DNA of 50,366 nucleotides from Avisuccinivibrio sp964424565 (GTDB lineage Bacteria; Pseudomonadota; Gammaproteobacteria; Enterobacterales; Succinivibrionaceae): assembly GCA_964424565.1 (NCBI GenBank), contig CAYRIZ010000008.1, positions 1-50,366 on the forward strand. Reading direction: 5' to 3'. Shown here piece after piece: positions 17,603 to 26,510 of the stretch (position 1 is the stretch's first letter; each line of letters starts with the position of its first letter). The translations under genes and the position numbers were made by a program. The notes under the pieces were generated by a model. The model saw only the letters and a program-made list of their open reading frames with translations. It was not told the DNA's origin and did not search any database.

Positions 17603-18757
17603 ATGCCGGAAATTAAAGCAGGCTCCCGCCCGGATGCTGCCGTGCCTCAGCCGGACGAGGAGCTCAAGGAATTGAATGCAGCTTTTTTGGCCGATGATGA
17701 CGGTTTTGCTGACAGCCCTGAGCTGCAGGAGGCTCAGGTTCTGACTGAGCCTGCAGCCTCCTCAGGATCTGCGGCTGGGCTGCTGGAGGCCGACCGGCTC
17801 TCCTCCGGCACCATGCTCGCCCCGGTGGGCAGTCTGGAAGGCTATATCAAAAGCATCAGTCAGGTGCCGGTGCTGGAGCTGGAAGATGAGCGTAATCTGG
17901 CCCGCCGCCTTAAGGATTACGGCGATCTCGACGCTGCCCGCAAATTAATTCTCTCCCATTTGCGTCTGGTGGTTTCCATAGCCCGCGGCTATGCCGGTTA
18001 CGGTCTGCCGGTGGCCGATTTGATTCAGGAAGGCAATATAGGTCTGATGAAGGCGGTGCGCCATTTCGATCCTGATGTGGGCGGCCGGCTGGCGGCTTTT
18101 GCCGTGCACTGGATCAAGGCCGAGATCCACGATTATGTGATTAAAAACTGGCGCGTAGTCAAGGTAGCCACCACCAAGGCTCAGCGCAAGCTGTTCTTCA
18201 AGCTGCGCCAGAACAAAAAACGCCTGGGCTGGTTCAGCGAGCATGAGCGCAACAGTGTGGCAGCCGATCTGGGGGTCACGCCGGCTGATGTGGCGGAAAT
18301 GGAAACCCGTCTGGCCGGGCAGGACATAGGTTATGATGCCGAGGCCGATGACAGCTCTGACAAAGGCTCGCTCATGGCGCCGGCGGCTTATTTGGAAGAT
18401 GAAAATTCCAACTTTGCCAGCAGTTTTGAGCAGCGCGACTATGAAAGCTGGGAATTGCAGCATCTCTCCCGGGCCTTAAAACAGCTGGATGAGCGCAGCC
18501 GCTACATCATCAGGCGCCGTTGGCTGGATGAAGACAAGGCCACGCTGCAGGATCTGGCACAGGAATTCAAAGTCTCCATAGAGCGGGTGCGGCAGATTGA
18601 AAATACGGCGCTGAGCAAAATCAAGCAGTTTATCCTGCATGACGATGAGCAAAAGGTGCTGAGCTATCACGCCAAGGCCGGAGACAAGGCGGAGGTACAG
18701 CCTCCCAAAAAACGCGGCCGGCGCAAAAAGACCGCAGCCCCGGCCATAGAAGCCTGA
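17603..18757 (+). CDS. rpoH: Heat-shock sigma factor RpoH (sigma-32) with N- and C-terminal extensions
   Basis: 384 aa from ATG 17603 (AAAAGGG site just upstream); E. coli RpoH is 284. The core from about residue 71 (LAPVGSLEGYI) is collinear with E. coli: region 2 ILSHLRLVVSIARGYAGYGLPVADLIQEGNIGLMKAV in segments, the RpoH box QRKLFFKLRQNKKRLGWF, and region 4.2 VSIERVRQIENTALSKIK. Before it are about 60 extra acidic, low-complexity residues, and after region 4 about 35 residues ending with a basic stretch PPKKRGRRKK. An internal ATG at 17812 would give a standard-length protein but has no ribosome site. Turnover by FtsH/DnaK control could be affected by the extra tails. Confidence 0.95.
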   Translation: MPEIKAGSRPDAAVPQPDEELKELNAAFLADDDGFADSPELQEAQVLTEPAASSGSAAGLLEADRLSSGTMLAPVGSLEGYIKSISQVPVLELEDERNLARRLKDYGDLDAARKLILSHLRLVVSIARGYAGYGLPVADLIQEGNIGLMKAVRHFDPDVGGRLAAFAVHWIKAEIHDYVIKNWRVVKVATTKAQRKLFFKLRQNKKRLGWFSEHERNSVAADLGVTPADVAEMETRLAGQDIGYDAEADDSSDKGSLMAPAAYLEDENSNFASSFEQRDYESWELQHLSRALKQLDERSRYIIRRRWLDEDKATLQDLAQEFKVSIERVRQIENTALSKIKQFILHDDEQKVLSYHAKAGDKAEVQPPKKRGRRKKTAAPAIEA

Positions 18758-18765
18758 GCCCTGCC

Positions 18766-19656
18766 TTAAGGCACTTTTTTCTGCTGCAGTTTCTCCAGGG
18801 AGCGGTGCCTGATCTTGGTCAAATAGCCGCGCTCCCGGAAATTGGAGTACAGCCGCTGGGCTATATAGACGCTGCGGTGAAAGCCGCCGGTGCAGCCTAT
18901 GGCGGTGGTGAGATAACTGCGGCTGCCGCTTTCAATATCCGGCAAATTCTGCAGCAGCAGCTGATCTATCTGCTGCACGTAGCCTTCCACTTGCGGATAG
19001 CGGGCAAAAAAGGCTTTGACCTCGGGGGTAAGACCGCTGAGCATCCTCAGCTCAGGCTCCCAGAAGGGATTGGGCAGAAAGCGCGCATCAAAGACAAAAT
19101 CCGCATCCTGGGCAATGCCGTTTTTAAAGCCAAAGGACTCAAAGACCATCACCAGCCGTCTGGCCTGACTGCCTTCCACCAGAGCGGTGATTTCTGAGGA
19201 CAGATCGTGTATGGACAGGGTGGAGGTGTTGATGCGCAAATCGGCAAAGGCAGCCAGATCCGAGAGCAGCTCTTCTTCCAGGGCTATGGCTTCATCCAGG
19301 GAAAGCAGGCGGCGGGACAGCGGATGCAGGCGGCGGGTTTCGGAGTAGCGCTTGATCAGCACATTTTCTGAGGCATCCAGAAAAATCAGGGTGCTGTTGA
19401 TGCCGGCATCGAGTTTGATCTTTCTGTAGATCCCCTCAAAGGACTCCATGTTTTCCGGCCGGTTTCTAATATCCACCGAAACTGCAATCTTGGGGTAATG
19501 CTGCCTGGCCATCTCAATCAGCTGCGGCAGAAAGATAAGCGGCAGGTTGTCTATGCAGTAAAAGCCCAAATCCTCCAGCACGCGCAGGGCTACGGTTTTG
19601 CCCGAGCCTGATCTGCCGGAGACTATCATCAGCCTGATCGGATCTTTGTTGCTCAT
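18766..19656 (-). CDS. rapZ: RNase adapter protein RapZ
   Basis: 296 aa (284 in E. coli). In E. coli RapZ senses glucosamine-6-phosphate and delivers the small RNA GlmZ to RNase E. N-terminal kinase-like domain with Walker A GRSGSGKT at residues 14-21 and DLGFYCIDNLP; C-terminal RNA-binding domain with SFGFKNGIAQDADFVFDARFLPNPFW and CTGGFHRSVYIAQRL. In E. coli rapZ follows ptsN directly; here about 9 kb of sulfoglycolysis genes separate them, though both stay on the minus strand. Converges with rpoH, 8 nt between the stops. Confidence 0.96.
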   Translation of the reverse strand: MSNKDPIRLMIVSGRSGSGKTVALRVLEDLGFYCIDNLPLIFLPQLIEMARQHYPKIAVSVDIRNRPENMESFEGIYRKIKLDAGINSTLIFLDASENVLIKRYSETRRLHPLSRRLLSLDEAIALEEELLSDLAAFADLRINTSTLSIHDLSSEITALVEGSQARRLVMVFESFGFKNGIAQDADFVFDARFLPNPFWEPELRMLSGLTPEVKAFFARYPQVEGYVQQIDQLLLQNLPDIESGSRSYLTTAIGCTGGFHRSVYIAQRLYSNFRERGYLTKIRHRSLEKLQQKKVP

Positions 19657-19779
19657 GATCTGTTCCTGAAAATGATGCGGCAGACCCCAGGGCCTGTATC
19701 CTGCAGTGCCGCCGGCGCTGTTAGGTGGTTTTCCCCCATTGTAGCGCAGGAAAGGAAAAACGCAGGCGGCGGGGCTGAT

Positions 19780-20499
19780 TTATACCTTGAGGAAGCAGGA
19801 CAGTCCGGAAAGGAGCAGCAGTATATTGGCCAGCCGCAGAAAGGCGCGGCCGCTGATGCGGCGGTGCAGTATATTGCCCAGATACACGCCCAGCATGGCC
19901 GGGATCACTATCAGCAGGCTGAAGATTGTGTTGTCACTGTTGAGTTCGCCGGCCAGCTGCAGCTCCAGCAGAATTATCAGGTTCAAAACCACCCACAGCA
20001 GCGACAGCGTGGCGCGGAACTCGGCCTTGTATTTGAAGACGCGTACGGCATAAAGCACCACAAAGGCGCCGCCGGAGACAAACAGCCCCTGCATTAGTCC
20101 GGCCCCGATCATGATCAGTACGGTCAGCGGCAGGGACAGGGGACGGGGAGCGGGGGGAGTGAAAAAGCTCTTGAAGGCAATGACTATGATCACTGTGCCG
20201 TATATATACAGCAGGAAATTCAGTTCCAGCTGATAAAAGAGATAAAAGCCCAGGATCATGCCGGGGATCACCAGCAGGGTGATCTTTACAAATTCCTTCC
20301 AGACTATGGAACGCCAGCCGATCAGCGCCACCAGCAGGCAGGTGAAGGTATTGGCCAGGGCGCCCACCACCTTGGCATCAACCATGCCCAGGATTTGTAT
20401 GGTACCGGGCATGGCCAGCAGATTGCCGGCAAATCCGGTTATGGTCTGGATCACGGTGGCGGCAAAGAAAATGGCGCCTACACTCAAAAGTTCAAACAT
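19780..20499 (-). CDS. TauE/SafE-family permease, candidate sulfonate (DHPS) exporter
   Basis: 239 aa, about 7-8 membrane helices, typical of TauE/SafE carriers that export small organosulfonates or sulfite. N-terminal FFAATVIQTITGFAGNLLAMP and the central GAGLMQGLFVSGGAFVVLYAV are the two family repeats. Start taken at ATG 20499 with AGGAGG 10 nt upstream; an in-frame TTG at 20538 is less likely. It is the last gene of the minus-strand sulfoglycolysis run. The E. coli cluster has yihP where an export step is needed and no yihP is seen here, so export of dihydroxypropanesulfonate is a reasonable inference, unproven. Confidence 0.85.
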   Translation of the reverse strand: MFELLSVGAIFFAATVIQTITGFAGNLLAMPGTIQILGMVDAKVVGALANTFTCLLVALIGWRSIVWKEFVKITLLVIPGMILGFYLFYQLELNFLLYIYGTVIIVIAFKSFFTPPAPRPLSLPLTVLIMIGAGLMQGLFVSGGAFVVLYAVRVFKYKAEFRATLSLLWVVLNLIILLELQLAGELNSDNTIFSLLIVIPAMLGVYLGNILHRRISGRAFLRLANILLLLSGLSCFLKV

Positions 20500-20593
20500 G
20501 GCGGCTGCTCCTCCTGCAGACTGCAGGCTGCAGGGCAAACAACAAAAAGGTAAACCACAAAAAAGAAAATATCATCAGGCGGGACAAACACAC

Positions 20594-20609
20594 TGCCCCC
20601 GCCGGGGCA
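20594..20609 (-). other. GC hairpin between yihO and the TauE/SafE gene
   Basis: TGCCCC / GGGGCA with a CGCC loop, 22 nt after the yihO stop; no immediate T-run. Could lower expression of the distal permease gene. Confidence 0.35.
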
Positions 20610-20631
20610 GCATGATACATCGTTTTGAGGA

Positions 20632-22020
20632 CTAATTCTGAGCGGCAGCGCGTCTTTGTGCCAGATCGGAGATGATCTTGCGGTAAAGATCGTTGTAGAT
20701 CGGGTAGCCGAAATACATCACTGCTATGGTGGCCAGGCTCAGTACGCCTGGATAAATGTAGATCAGGCCGCGTATACCATTTAAGGCGCTCTCGGTCTGC
20801 TCCTGATTGGGCACATAGCCCACCATGGTCAGCACCACACCGGGGACAAAGCCGGCTATGGCGGTGGAGAGCTTTCTGAAGAAGGTGTAGGAGGAGTAGA
20901 CCAGGCCTTCAGCACGTACTCCGGTCTTCCACTCGCCGTATTCCACTGCATCTGAAATCAGCGCCCAGTTGAGGGTGTTGATAAAGGAGCTGCCCAGGAA
21001 GGCTATGGAGGCGAAGATGACAAAGCTCAGCGTGCTGTCCACCACAAAGAAGGCTATGAAGTCCGCCACACCCCAGATCAGGCCGCCGAGCATATAGACA
21101 TACATCTTGTCCATCCTTTTGACCAGATTGGGCACAATGATGGTGCCTACAAAGACGGCGCCCATGGAGAAAAAGCCCATGTACATGATGGATGAGGTGT
21201 CATGCAGGATGTACTGGGCAAAAAACACCTGTATGGCCAGCTTCACATTGAATGACGAGAAAGTGAAGAGGTTCACTATGCACAGGATGATCAGGGCGCG
21301 GTTTTTGAGCAGGGCCTTATAGGAACTCTTGATCTCCTCAAAGGTGATCTTGTCCTTGGGCTTGACCACGTAGTTTTCCTGAATATTGGCATAGGAGATG
21401 AATACCAGCAGGGCACCGGCTATGCCGAATATGAGCACGGCCACAGTGTAGCCTGTGGTTTCCTCGTCAAACATCCATACTATGGGCATGAAGGCTACGG
21501 TGGCAATCAGCAGGCCCAGATTGGAACCGGCCTGGCGGAAGGAAGCCAATATGGCTCTTTCCTCGGGATTGCGGGTCATGGCCGGGATCATGGAGCCGTA
21601 GGGGATATTGCCTATGGAGTACACAGTGCCGAAGACCATATAGGTGATGAAGGCCAGGGCAATTTTGATATTCATGGAGAAGTCGGGAATGGAGAAGCTG
21701 GCAATCAGCAGCAACGCCAGCGGTATGGCCGAATACAGCATGAAGGGTCTGAATTTGCCGCGCCGGCCTATGTTGGTACGCGAATCGATCCAGGTGCCCA
21801 CACTGATGTCGGCAAAGCCATCCCAAACCTTGGCTACCAGGAAGACCAGGCCGGCAATATAGGCCGGCAGCCCCAGGTGGTCGGTGTAATACTTGAGCAG
21901 ATACAGCTGCCCCATGTCGAACAGGAAGTTGTAGCCTACATCGCCCAGACCGTAGCATATACGCTGGCGGACATTGGTCATGACCGGGGTCAGGGAGGCA
22001 GTTTGCGCTTGATCCGTCAT
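20632..22020 (-). CDS. yihO: GPH-family (MelB-like) sulfoquinovose transporter, YihO-like
   Basis: 462 aa, about 12 membrane helices, glycoside-pentoside-hexuronide cation symporter family. Closest in memory to E. coli YihO: GLGDVGYNFLF / YLLKYYTDHLGLPAYIAG, DSRTNIGRRGKFRPFMLY, FNVKLAIQVFFAQYIL, NTLNWALISDAVEYGEWKTG and VRAEGLVYSSYTFFRKLSTA. Expected to import sulfoquinovose or its glyceryl glycoside across the inner membrane. YihO and YihP are homologous, so the exact orthologue is inferred from these blocks and from the absence of a second copy. Lies 70 nt after yihS. Confidence 0.88.
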   Translation of the reverse strand: MTDQAQTASLTPVMTNVRQRICYGLGDVGYNFLFDMGQLYLLKYYTDHLGLPAYIAGLVFLVAKVWDGFADISVGTWIDSRTNIGRRGKFRPFMLYSAIPLALLLIASFSIPDFSMNIKIALAFITYMVFGTVYSIGNIPYGSMIPAMTRNPEERAILASFRQAGSNLGLLIATVAFMPIVWMFDEETTGYTVAVLIFGIAGALLVFISYANIQENYVVKPKDKITFEEIKSSYKALLKNRALIILCIVNLFTFSSFNVKLAIQVFFAQYILHDTSSIMYMGFFSMGAVFVGTIIVPNLVKRMDKMYVYMLGGLIWGVADFIAFFVVDSTLSFVIFASIAFLGSSFINTLNWALISDAVEYGEWKTGVRAEGLVYSSYTFFRKLSTAIAGFVPGVVLTMVGYVPNQEQTESALNGIRGLIYIYPGVLSLATIAVMYFGYPIYNDLYRKIISDLAQRRAAAQN

Positions 22021-22090
22021 AAGAACTCCTAATTTACAAACAGGCGGCAGTACGGGAGGCGTACAGCCTCAACCGTACCTTGGGTGGTGC

Positions 22091-23341
22091 TCAGCGGGCG
22101 TTGACGTCCAGCAGGCCGGCGGCCAGAGCCGGAGCCAGTCCCGGAGCCAGCGGCAGACGCGGTATCACCAGGCAGTGCAGCAGGTGATAGACGTCCTGTT
22201 TGCCGTTCCAGACCAGACTGTTGGGTTTGTTCTGGGGATCGAGTTCCTGATGCCAGGAGCCCTTTTCGTAGTCCTTGAGGTATTTGACGCAGTAATCCCA
22301 CCAGGTCTGGTAGTACTGCTCATAGCTTTCATCACCGGTGCAGGTGTAGAGGGCATAGGCCGACCCCATGGCCTCGACTATGGGCCAGCGGATGCGGTCG
22401 CGGATCACCGGTTTGCCGTCCCAGCCCACGCAATAGACAAAGCCGGGCTCACCGTCCACATACCAGGCATCGCGCACGGCGGCGGCAAAGACGCCCTTGG
22501 CATCCTCCAGCAGCCAGGATGGCGCCTGCTCATGATGGGCTTCTATGCCGGCCTTGACGTGGCAGAGCAGGCGGGCCCACTCGATCATGTGGCCGGGAGT
22601 GCAGCCGTAGGCGCGGAAGCGGCTGGCCGGAGTGTCCTTGTTGTAATCGGGCAGCGGGTTCCACTGGCTGTCAAAGTGCTCATTGACGCGGTAGTGATTG
22701 GGTTTGGCAAATTTGTGGACTATCACCGAGGCTATGCGCACGGCCCGATCCAGCCACTTGCGGTCTCCGGTGACGTCATAGACGATCATAAAGGCTTCCA
22801 CGGCATGCATATTGGCATTGCCGCCGCGGTAATCCTCGGTTTGGCTGAAGGCTTCATCCCAGCTTTCCAGACACATGCGCTCGCTTTCAGACCAGAAGTA
22901 CTGCTCAATTACTCCTACAGCCCGGTCCAGCAGTTCCCGGGAGCGGGGATGGCCGGTGCAGCAGCAGCTGGCGGCTCCCAGCAGGGCAAATAAGTGCTGA
23001 TAGCCCTGCTTGGAGCGATCCAGGACGGAGCTGCCGTCATTGGCTACGCAGGCATACCAGCCTCCGTAGGTTTTATCCGCCAGCGGACCGTCCAGCATGG
23101 TCTCAATGCCATGATTGACCAGATCCATGGCGCCGGGGCGTCCCATCAGGGCAGCGCAGGAAAAGACATGCAGCATGCGGGCGGTGATCCACAAATGCGT
23201 ACCATTTTCCTCTATGATGCCGCCGTCATTGCCCAGCCAGCCGAAACCGGCCTTAACTCTGGAGCGGGCGGCAAAGGTCAGGATACTGTCTGTTTCCTGC
23301 TCCAGCCAGCGGCTGTGTGCCTTGGTGTTGAACCACTTCAT
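22091..23341 (-). CDS. yihS: Sulfoquinovose isomerase YihS
   Basis: 416 aa, (alpha/alpha)6-barrel of the N-acylglucosamine-2-epimerase family. Interconverts sulfoquinovose and 6-deoxy-6-sulfofructose (SF) in the cytosol. Very high similarity to E. coli YihS in several blocks: KWFNTKAHSRWLEQETDSIL, GTHLWITARMLHVFS, RGGNANMHAVEAFMIVYDVT, YRVNEHFDSQWNPLPDYNKD, RWPIVEAMGSAYALYTCTGD, KQDVYHLLHCLVIPRLPLAPG. Length and ends match the family. Confidence 0.95.
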   Translation of the reverse strand: MKWFNTKAHSRWLEQETDSILTFAARSRVKAGFGWLGNDGGIIEENGTHLWITARMLHVFSCAALMGRPGAMDLVNHGIETMLDGPLADKTYGGWYACVANDGSSVLDRSKQGYQHLFALLGAASCCCTGHPRSRELLDRAVGVIEQYFWSESERMCLESWDEAFSQTEDYRGGNANMHAVEAFMIVYDVTGDRKWLDRAVRIASVIVHKFAKPNHYRVNEHFDSQWNPLPDYNKDTPASRFRAYGCTPGHMIEWARLLCHVKAGIEAHHEQAPSWLLEDAKGVFAAAVRDAWYVDGEPGFVYCVGWDGKPVIRDRIRWPIVEAMGSAYALYTCTGDESYEQYYQTWWDYCVKYLKDYEKGSWHQELDPQNKPNSLVWNGKQDVYHLLHCLVIPRLPLAPGLAPALAAGLLDVNAR

Positions 23342-23395
23342 CTTCGTAATCTCCTAGTTTTTTATAATTTTGAGGCTGCAGATCTCCCCTGCCGG

Positions 23396-23412
23396 GCCGG
23401 CAGAGGGCCGGC
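23396..23412 (-). other. Hairpin in the yihQ-yihS intergenic space
   Basis: GCCGGC / GCCGGC around AGAGG, within a 145-nt gap that is long for this operon. Could be an mRNA processing or stabilising element; no T-run follows. Confidence 0.3.
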
Positions 23413-23486
23413 TCCGGGAAGAAGATCTTTGAGTTTCTTTTGCTTTGTGCCCTGAATTGAGTTTCAGGTGCTTTATTTTTTTGTTT

Positions 23487-25508
23487 TTATAAATTCTGCA
23501 GTCCGGCGAACAGCTCAGCCCAGGGGCTGCTGCGGCGGAAGAACACCGGGGGATACCCCAGCGGAGCCTCCACGGTGATATCCCTGCCGCCGCTTACTTC
23601 CTCGCCAGTCCATAAATTGACCCACTGATCGTCCGGCAGATACAGCGACCAGCGGCTGACACCCTCCAGGTAAACAGGAGCTACCAGCAGATCGCGGCCG
23701 AGCAGATACTCATAGGCCAGCTCGTAGGTGTGCGGATCTTCCTCGTAGTGCAGGAACAAAGGCCGCATGACCGGCAGACCGCTTTGGGCATTGGCTTTGA
23801 CTGCCTCCTTGAGGTAGGGCTTCAAGGCAGTGTGAATATTGACCATGCGGGCAAAGTGGGACACAGTTTCCTCATCACTGTCAAACTGCCAGTTGTCCTG
23901 CGGACGGTTGCCTTCATGGGTGCGCATCATGACGGTAAAGGTATTGAAATCGCACCAGCGCAGCAGCAGTTCCTTGCTGCGCTTCATGCCGTAGAGGGTG
24001 GTATAGCCGCCTATATCAGAGTGATGCAGACCATGGCCGCTCATGGCCAGGGACAAGGCCGCCGGGATCACCGAGGCCGGACCGTCGTCCATGCTCCAGT
24101 CCACATTCTGATCGCCGGCCCACATCATGACCGAGTACTTCTGAGAGCCGCTGTAACCGGCCCGCATGAAGTACAGCACTTCCCCTAGCTGTCCGCTTTC
24201 CTGCAGCGCCTGGTAATTGCAGGCCGCCCACAGCACAGGCCAGGCATTGTGCATGATTTCGGCACTCACCCCGTTGTGCAGGACGCAGTCGGTGGGCAGA
24301 TATTCGCCAAAATCGGCCATCCAGCCGCGGATCCCCAAGGCAAGCACGTTTTGTTTGATGAGGTTTTTGAACCATTCCCCGGCCTGAGGATTGGTAAAGT
24401 CCACCACGCCGCCGGCAAATTCGCCAAAATCCACCAGATAATCGCTGCCGTCCTGATTTTTGGCCAGCAGTCCCAGGGCGGAGGCTTCAGCGCAGAGCTC
24501 TTTGTCCGCTGCCAGGTAGGGATTGAGATAAGCCAGGAATTCCACTCCTTCCTGCCGCCACTGCTCAATCTGCTCCTTTAGGTTGGGATAGAGCTCATCG
24601 CTGACCTTCCAGTTCCACATCACGCGCTTGCCAAAAGAGGTCATGCGGATGCCGGACCAGTCCTGGGCCCAGATGCCGCAGACCTTGACGCCGGCCTGCT
24701 GCATGGCTTTGACCTTGGCAGAGCAGACCTCGCTGCCGCCCTGAATGCCGAGAATAATGCCGTTGTAGACAAAATCAGGCAGTTCAGGCTGCCGGCCGAG
24801 CAGAGCAGTCAGGCGCTCGAGCAGACTGATGTAGCTGTCGGCAAAATCAAAGATCAGCTCCACGCTGTCCCGCCAGAAGGAGAGCACATGATGATCTGCC
24901 GGGGTGAAATCAAAGTTCATGTAGCAGCTGTTGCTGCTGTGGCAGAAATATTTCTGGGTGCTGACAAAGGTAGGCTGGGGGAAAAAGGTCCAGTAGTAGT
25001 CGCCGCCGGCATTGTCATTGCAGTCTGCCTCAAAGGTGACGCGGGTTTTCTTGTTGCGGCCCACGCCCTGCTCTGAAGTCCACAGCGGGAAGGGACGCCC
25101 GCGCAGATCAAAGTAGGAGAACTGCTCGCCGCAGCCGTAGATGTGATCCTCAGGTCGCGCGGCCAGGGACAAAAAGGTGCGGTTGTACACAGAGCTGATA
25201 TTCTGCACCTGCAGATGCAGTCTGCCGGCCTCATCGCAGCTTAAGGTCACCACGGCCTGAAAATCACTGCCGCGGCTTAAGGTGATGACCAGGGCGTCTG
25301 CCTGCTCCTGCAGGACAGCTTCCTGCAGTTCCACTTTTTCTATGATCTGATCGCGTATGGAGAAATTACCGTGGAACATCTCAATGTCGGCCTGTCCGCG
25401 GCCTATGGCCAGCATGGGCGCTGCGGCACTGTGGCGCAGCAGTTCGCGGCCCTGATAGGAGATGGCAAAACCACCTTCCGGCAGCTGTGTTACTTCTACT
25501 GACTTCAT
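23487..25508 (-). CDS. yihQ: Sulfoquinovosidase YihQ (GH31)
   Basis: 673 aa (678 in E. coli). Family GH31 alpha-glycosidase that releases sulfoquinovose from sulfoquinovosyl glycerol and related lipids. With E. coli numbering offset by six, the catalytic nucleophile is D399 (WMADFGEYLP; Ec D405), the acid/base D466 (WAGDQNVDWS; Ec D472), and the sulfonate-binding residues are Q282, R295, W298 and Y502 (Ec Q288, R301, W304, Y508). All are present, so specificity for sulfoquinovose rather than plain glucosides is well supported. No signal peptide: cytosolic. Confidence 0.96.
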   Translation of the reverse strand: MKSVEVTQLPEGGFAISYQGRELLRHSAAAPMLAIGRGQADIEMFHGNFSIRDQIIEKVELQEAVLQEQADALVITLSRGSDFQAVVTLSCDEAGRLHLQVQNISSVYNRTFLSLAARPEDHIYGCGEQFSYFDLRGRPFPLWTSEQGVGRNKKTRVTFEADCNDNAGGDYYWTFFPQPTFVSTQKYFCHSSNSCYMNFDFTPADHHVLSFWRDSVELIFDFADSYISLLERLTALLGRQPELPDFVYNGIILGIQGGSEVCSAKVKAMQQAGVKVCGIWAQDWSGIRMTSFGKRVMWNWKVSDELYPNLKEQIEQWRQEGVEFLAYLNPYLAADKELCAEASALGLLAKNQDGSDYLVDFGEFAGGVVDFTNPQAGEWFKNLIKQNVLALGIRGWMADFGEYLPTDCVLHNGVSAEIMHNAWPVLWAACNYQALQESGQLGEVLYFMRAGYSGSQKYSVMMWAGDQNVDWSMDDGPASVIPAALSLAMSGHGLHHSDIGGYTTLYGMKRSKELLLRWCDFNTFTVMMRTHEGNRPQDNWQFDSDEETVSHFARMVNIHTALKPYLKEAVKANAQSGLPVMRPLFLHYEEDPHTYELAYEYLLGRDLLVAPVYLEGVSRWSLYLPDDQWVNLWTGEEVSGGRDITVEAPLGYPPVFFRRSSPWAELFAGLQNL

Positions 25509-25566
25509 ATAGTGGACACTCCTTGTGCTGATGCTGGTGTTTTATCCGGGGCTGCCGCAGGCGGCA

Positions 25567-26439
25567 TCAGGTACGTCTGGCCATGGCCTCATCTACTATG
25601 TCGCCCAGTACCTTAAGGCGCGGTACGGCCAGATCTTTGAGCATTAATTCCTGATCGGGCATGCCTATGGTGGCAGACCACACGGCCCGGCCGGCCAGGA
25701 AGCCTGAAGCTCCGGACTGCATGGCGGCGCGCACGGCGCGCGGGAAGAGGTCGGGGGCCACGCCTGAGCTTAAGATCACCCAGGGCATTTTGATTAAATC
25801 GTTGAGGCGGGCGGTGGCTTCGGTCAGCTGCTGCCAGCTGCCGCGGCCGCCCAGCGGCATTTCGGACTTGTAAATATCTGCTTCGGTGTCACCCAGCTCG
25901 CGGGCGGCTTCCAAAATGCACTGCTCGCGGTCAAATTCGGCATGATGACGCGGCGGACGCACTACAGGCTCAATAATGGAGACTAGTCCGGCGCTTCTGC
26001 ACTTCTGCACAAATTCAGCCACCAGCTTAAGGCGCTGTTCCCGCGGTTCATCTGAGCGCCAGAGCACCAGCAGCTTCAGGGCTTTGCCGCCCATGGACGC
26101 CACCTCATGGGCATCCACAGCCGGATCTATGGCCACGTCATCCACCGGAATGCCGTTGCCGGGGATGAAGAGATCACCTGAGACGATCATGCTCGAACCC
26201 GGGGCTATGGCCTGGACTTTGACTATTTCATCCAGACAAAACTGCTTGTCCACCAGCACGGCTGAGGCATAGGGGGACAGGATGCGGGCGGCATTGACCT
26301 TAAAGGCACGGACCTCGGCATCATCTACTTTGCGGCCTGAGGCCTGCTGCATCATATTGCGCAGGGCCTCGCGCTGATCTATGGCCAGCATGGCAAGACC
26401 GCCGGAGGGACGGGTTAAATCGCGGAAGGTGTAGCTCAT
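25567..26439 (-). CDS. yihT: 6-deoxy-6-sulfofructose-1-phosphate aldolase YihT
   Basis: 290 aa class I aldolase. Cleaves sulfofructose 1-phosphate (SFP) to dihydroxyacetone phosphate (DHAP) and sulfolactaldehyde (SLA). Schiff-base lysine at K191 (DIYKSEMPL; K193 in enteric YihT). Other matches: GGLAMLAIDQREALR, FIPGNGIPVDDV, GGKALKLLVLWRSDE, SIIEPVVRPPR, PWVILSSGV, FLAGRAVWSATIGMPDQELML. In the middle of the yihU-T-Q-S-O operon, 58 nt before yihQ. Confidence 0.95.
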   Translation of the reverse strand: MSYTFRDLTRPSGGLAMLAIDQREALRNMMQQASGRKVDDAEVRAFKVNAARILSPYASAVLVDKQFCLDEIVKVQAIAPGSSMIVSGDLFIPGNGIPVDDVAIDPAVDAHEVASMGGKALKLLVLWRSDEPREQRLKLVAEFVQKCRSAGLVSIIEPVVRPPRHHAEFDREQCILEAARELGDTEADIYKSEMPLGGRGSWQQLTEATARLNDLIKMPWVILSSGVAPDLFPRAVRAAMQSGASGFLAGRAVWSATIGMPDQELMLKDLAVPRLKVLGDIVDEAMARRT

Positions 26440-26510
26440 GATAAAAATCCTTGTTAATTGATTGGAAAACTGCTGTGATCCGGGCCGGCCCTGTACCGCC
26501 CCGGAAAAAT

